From contig JAQTYU010000002.1 in assembly GCA_028688145.1 (NCBI GenBank), positions 372,001-436,000 of the forward strand: 64,000 nucleotides of DNA, in the 5' to 3' direction. Shown piece after piece: positions 63,866 to 64,000 of this stretch. Position numbers and translations under genes: made by a program. The notes below the pieces were generated by a model. It saw only the letters and a program-made list of their open reading frames with translations. It did no database searches and was not told the origin of the DNA. The DNA is from Thiotrichaceae bacterium. GTDB lineage: Bacteria > Pseudomonadota > Gammaproteobacteria > Beggiatoales > Beggiatoaceae. Every line of letters begins with the position of its first letter. The first letter of the stretch is position 1.

Positions 63866-64000
63866 GTTTACGCACTTGTAAATAGCCCACTTCGCGCACG
63901 GTGAAATTTGCCAGCACTTGTTTATCTAAATCCTGCACTTCGACCGCCACTTCATATAAGCCCACTTGGTAAAAACCTTGCCCGCCCGTGTGCGCCATGC
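63846..64000 (-). CDS. C-terminal end of an unknown protein (runs off the window)
   Basis: Read on the reverse strand from the window edge, the frame encodes about 50 residues including MAHTGGQGFYQVGLYEVAVE followed by VQDLDKQVLANFTVREVGYLQ and ends PNLTDM at TAA (63846-63848). The alternating hydrophobic pattern suggests beta strands. I do not recognise a family. Confidence 0.6.
   Translation of the reverse strand, partial: MAHTGGQGFYQVGLYEVAVEVQDLDKQVLANFTVREVGYLQVRKPNLTDM

Overview
The window reads as chromosomal DNA of a gammaproteobacterium. It carries oligopeptidase A, IspB, EF-P with its EpmB modification enzyme, HflD, MnmA, GspL, TldD/PmbA, QueA, ArgS and LysS in gammaproteobacterial forms. 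The moderate GC content, the many small dispersed palindromic repeats, the abundance of sensor kinases, a TauE/SafE-type anion exporter and traces of IS5- and IS982-type elements would suit a filamentous sulfur bacterium (Beggiatoaceae/Thiotrichales). That placement is inference; no rRNA gene is present to test it.

Layout. 0-9.6 kb: a partial DUF1015 gene, a 1701-residue cytosolic hybrid kinase (six or seven PAS, GAF, HisKA, HATPase, two receivers, HPt), two tandem secreted binding-protein-like paralogues, a NudJ-type Nudix hydrolase, a TauE/SafE exporter and a YiiD-type thioesterase. 9.9-14.4 kb: a CPA2 antiporter, DUF2788, LrgB/LrgA, IspB and DUF423. 14.5-23.5 kb: EpmB divergent from EF-P, PrlC, an orphan GspL, and an EtfB-EtfA-acyl-CoA dehydrogenase operon. 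23.7-32.6 kb: a single-chain DUF262-DUF1524 (GmrSD-like) restriction protein, an EamA transporter, several envelope proteins (DUF4426, SUMF1-like, FlgO-like lipoproteins), DUF2069 and WrbA. 32.9-45.5 kb: HflD and MnmA with overlapping 3' ends, a second sensor kinase whose periplasmic domain resembles the tandem binding proteins, an orphan V-ATPase subunit D, Ffh, a small hydrophobic peptide with a lone class-GN-like sortase, a ProX/OpuAC-type binding protein overlapping a class III cyclase, ArgS and a SPOR protein. 45.9-53.6 kb: a four-gene signalling operon (haem-site SpoIIE phosphatase, GHKL-like protein, STAS protein, histidine kinase), a TPR protein, TldD/PmbA and a T4-type lysozyme. 53.7-64 kb: an IS5-type remnant, QueA, tRNA-Leu(CAA), two tandem Cys-rich paralogues, an orphan NuoF, a YefM/YoeB toxin-antitoxin pair with a perfect palindromic operator, Glf, LysS, a secreted Lys/Ala/His-rich protein, an IS982 remnant and the end of an unknown gene.

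The strongest themes are signal transduction built from periplasmic binding domains, a partner-switching operon with a haem-type input, and a large load of palindromic non-coding repeats. These include two copies of a roughly 180-nt structured element that may be the RNA-bearing end of a tnpB-type transposon without its tnpB.
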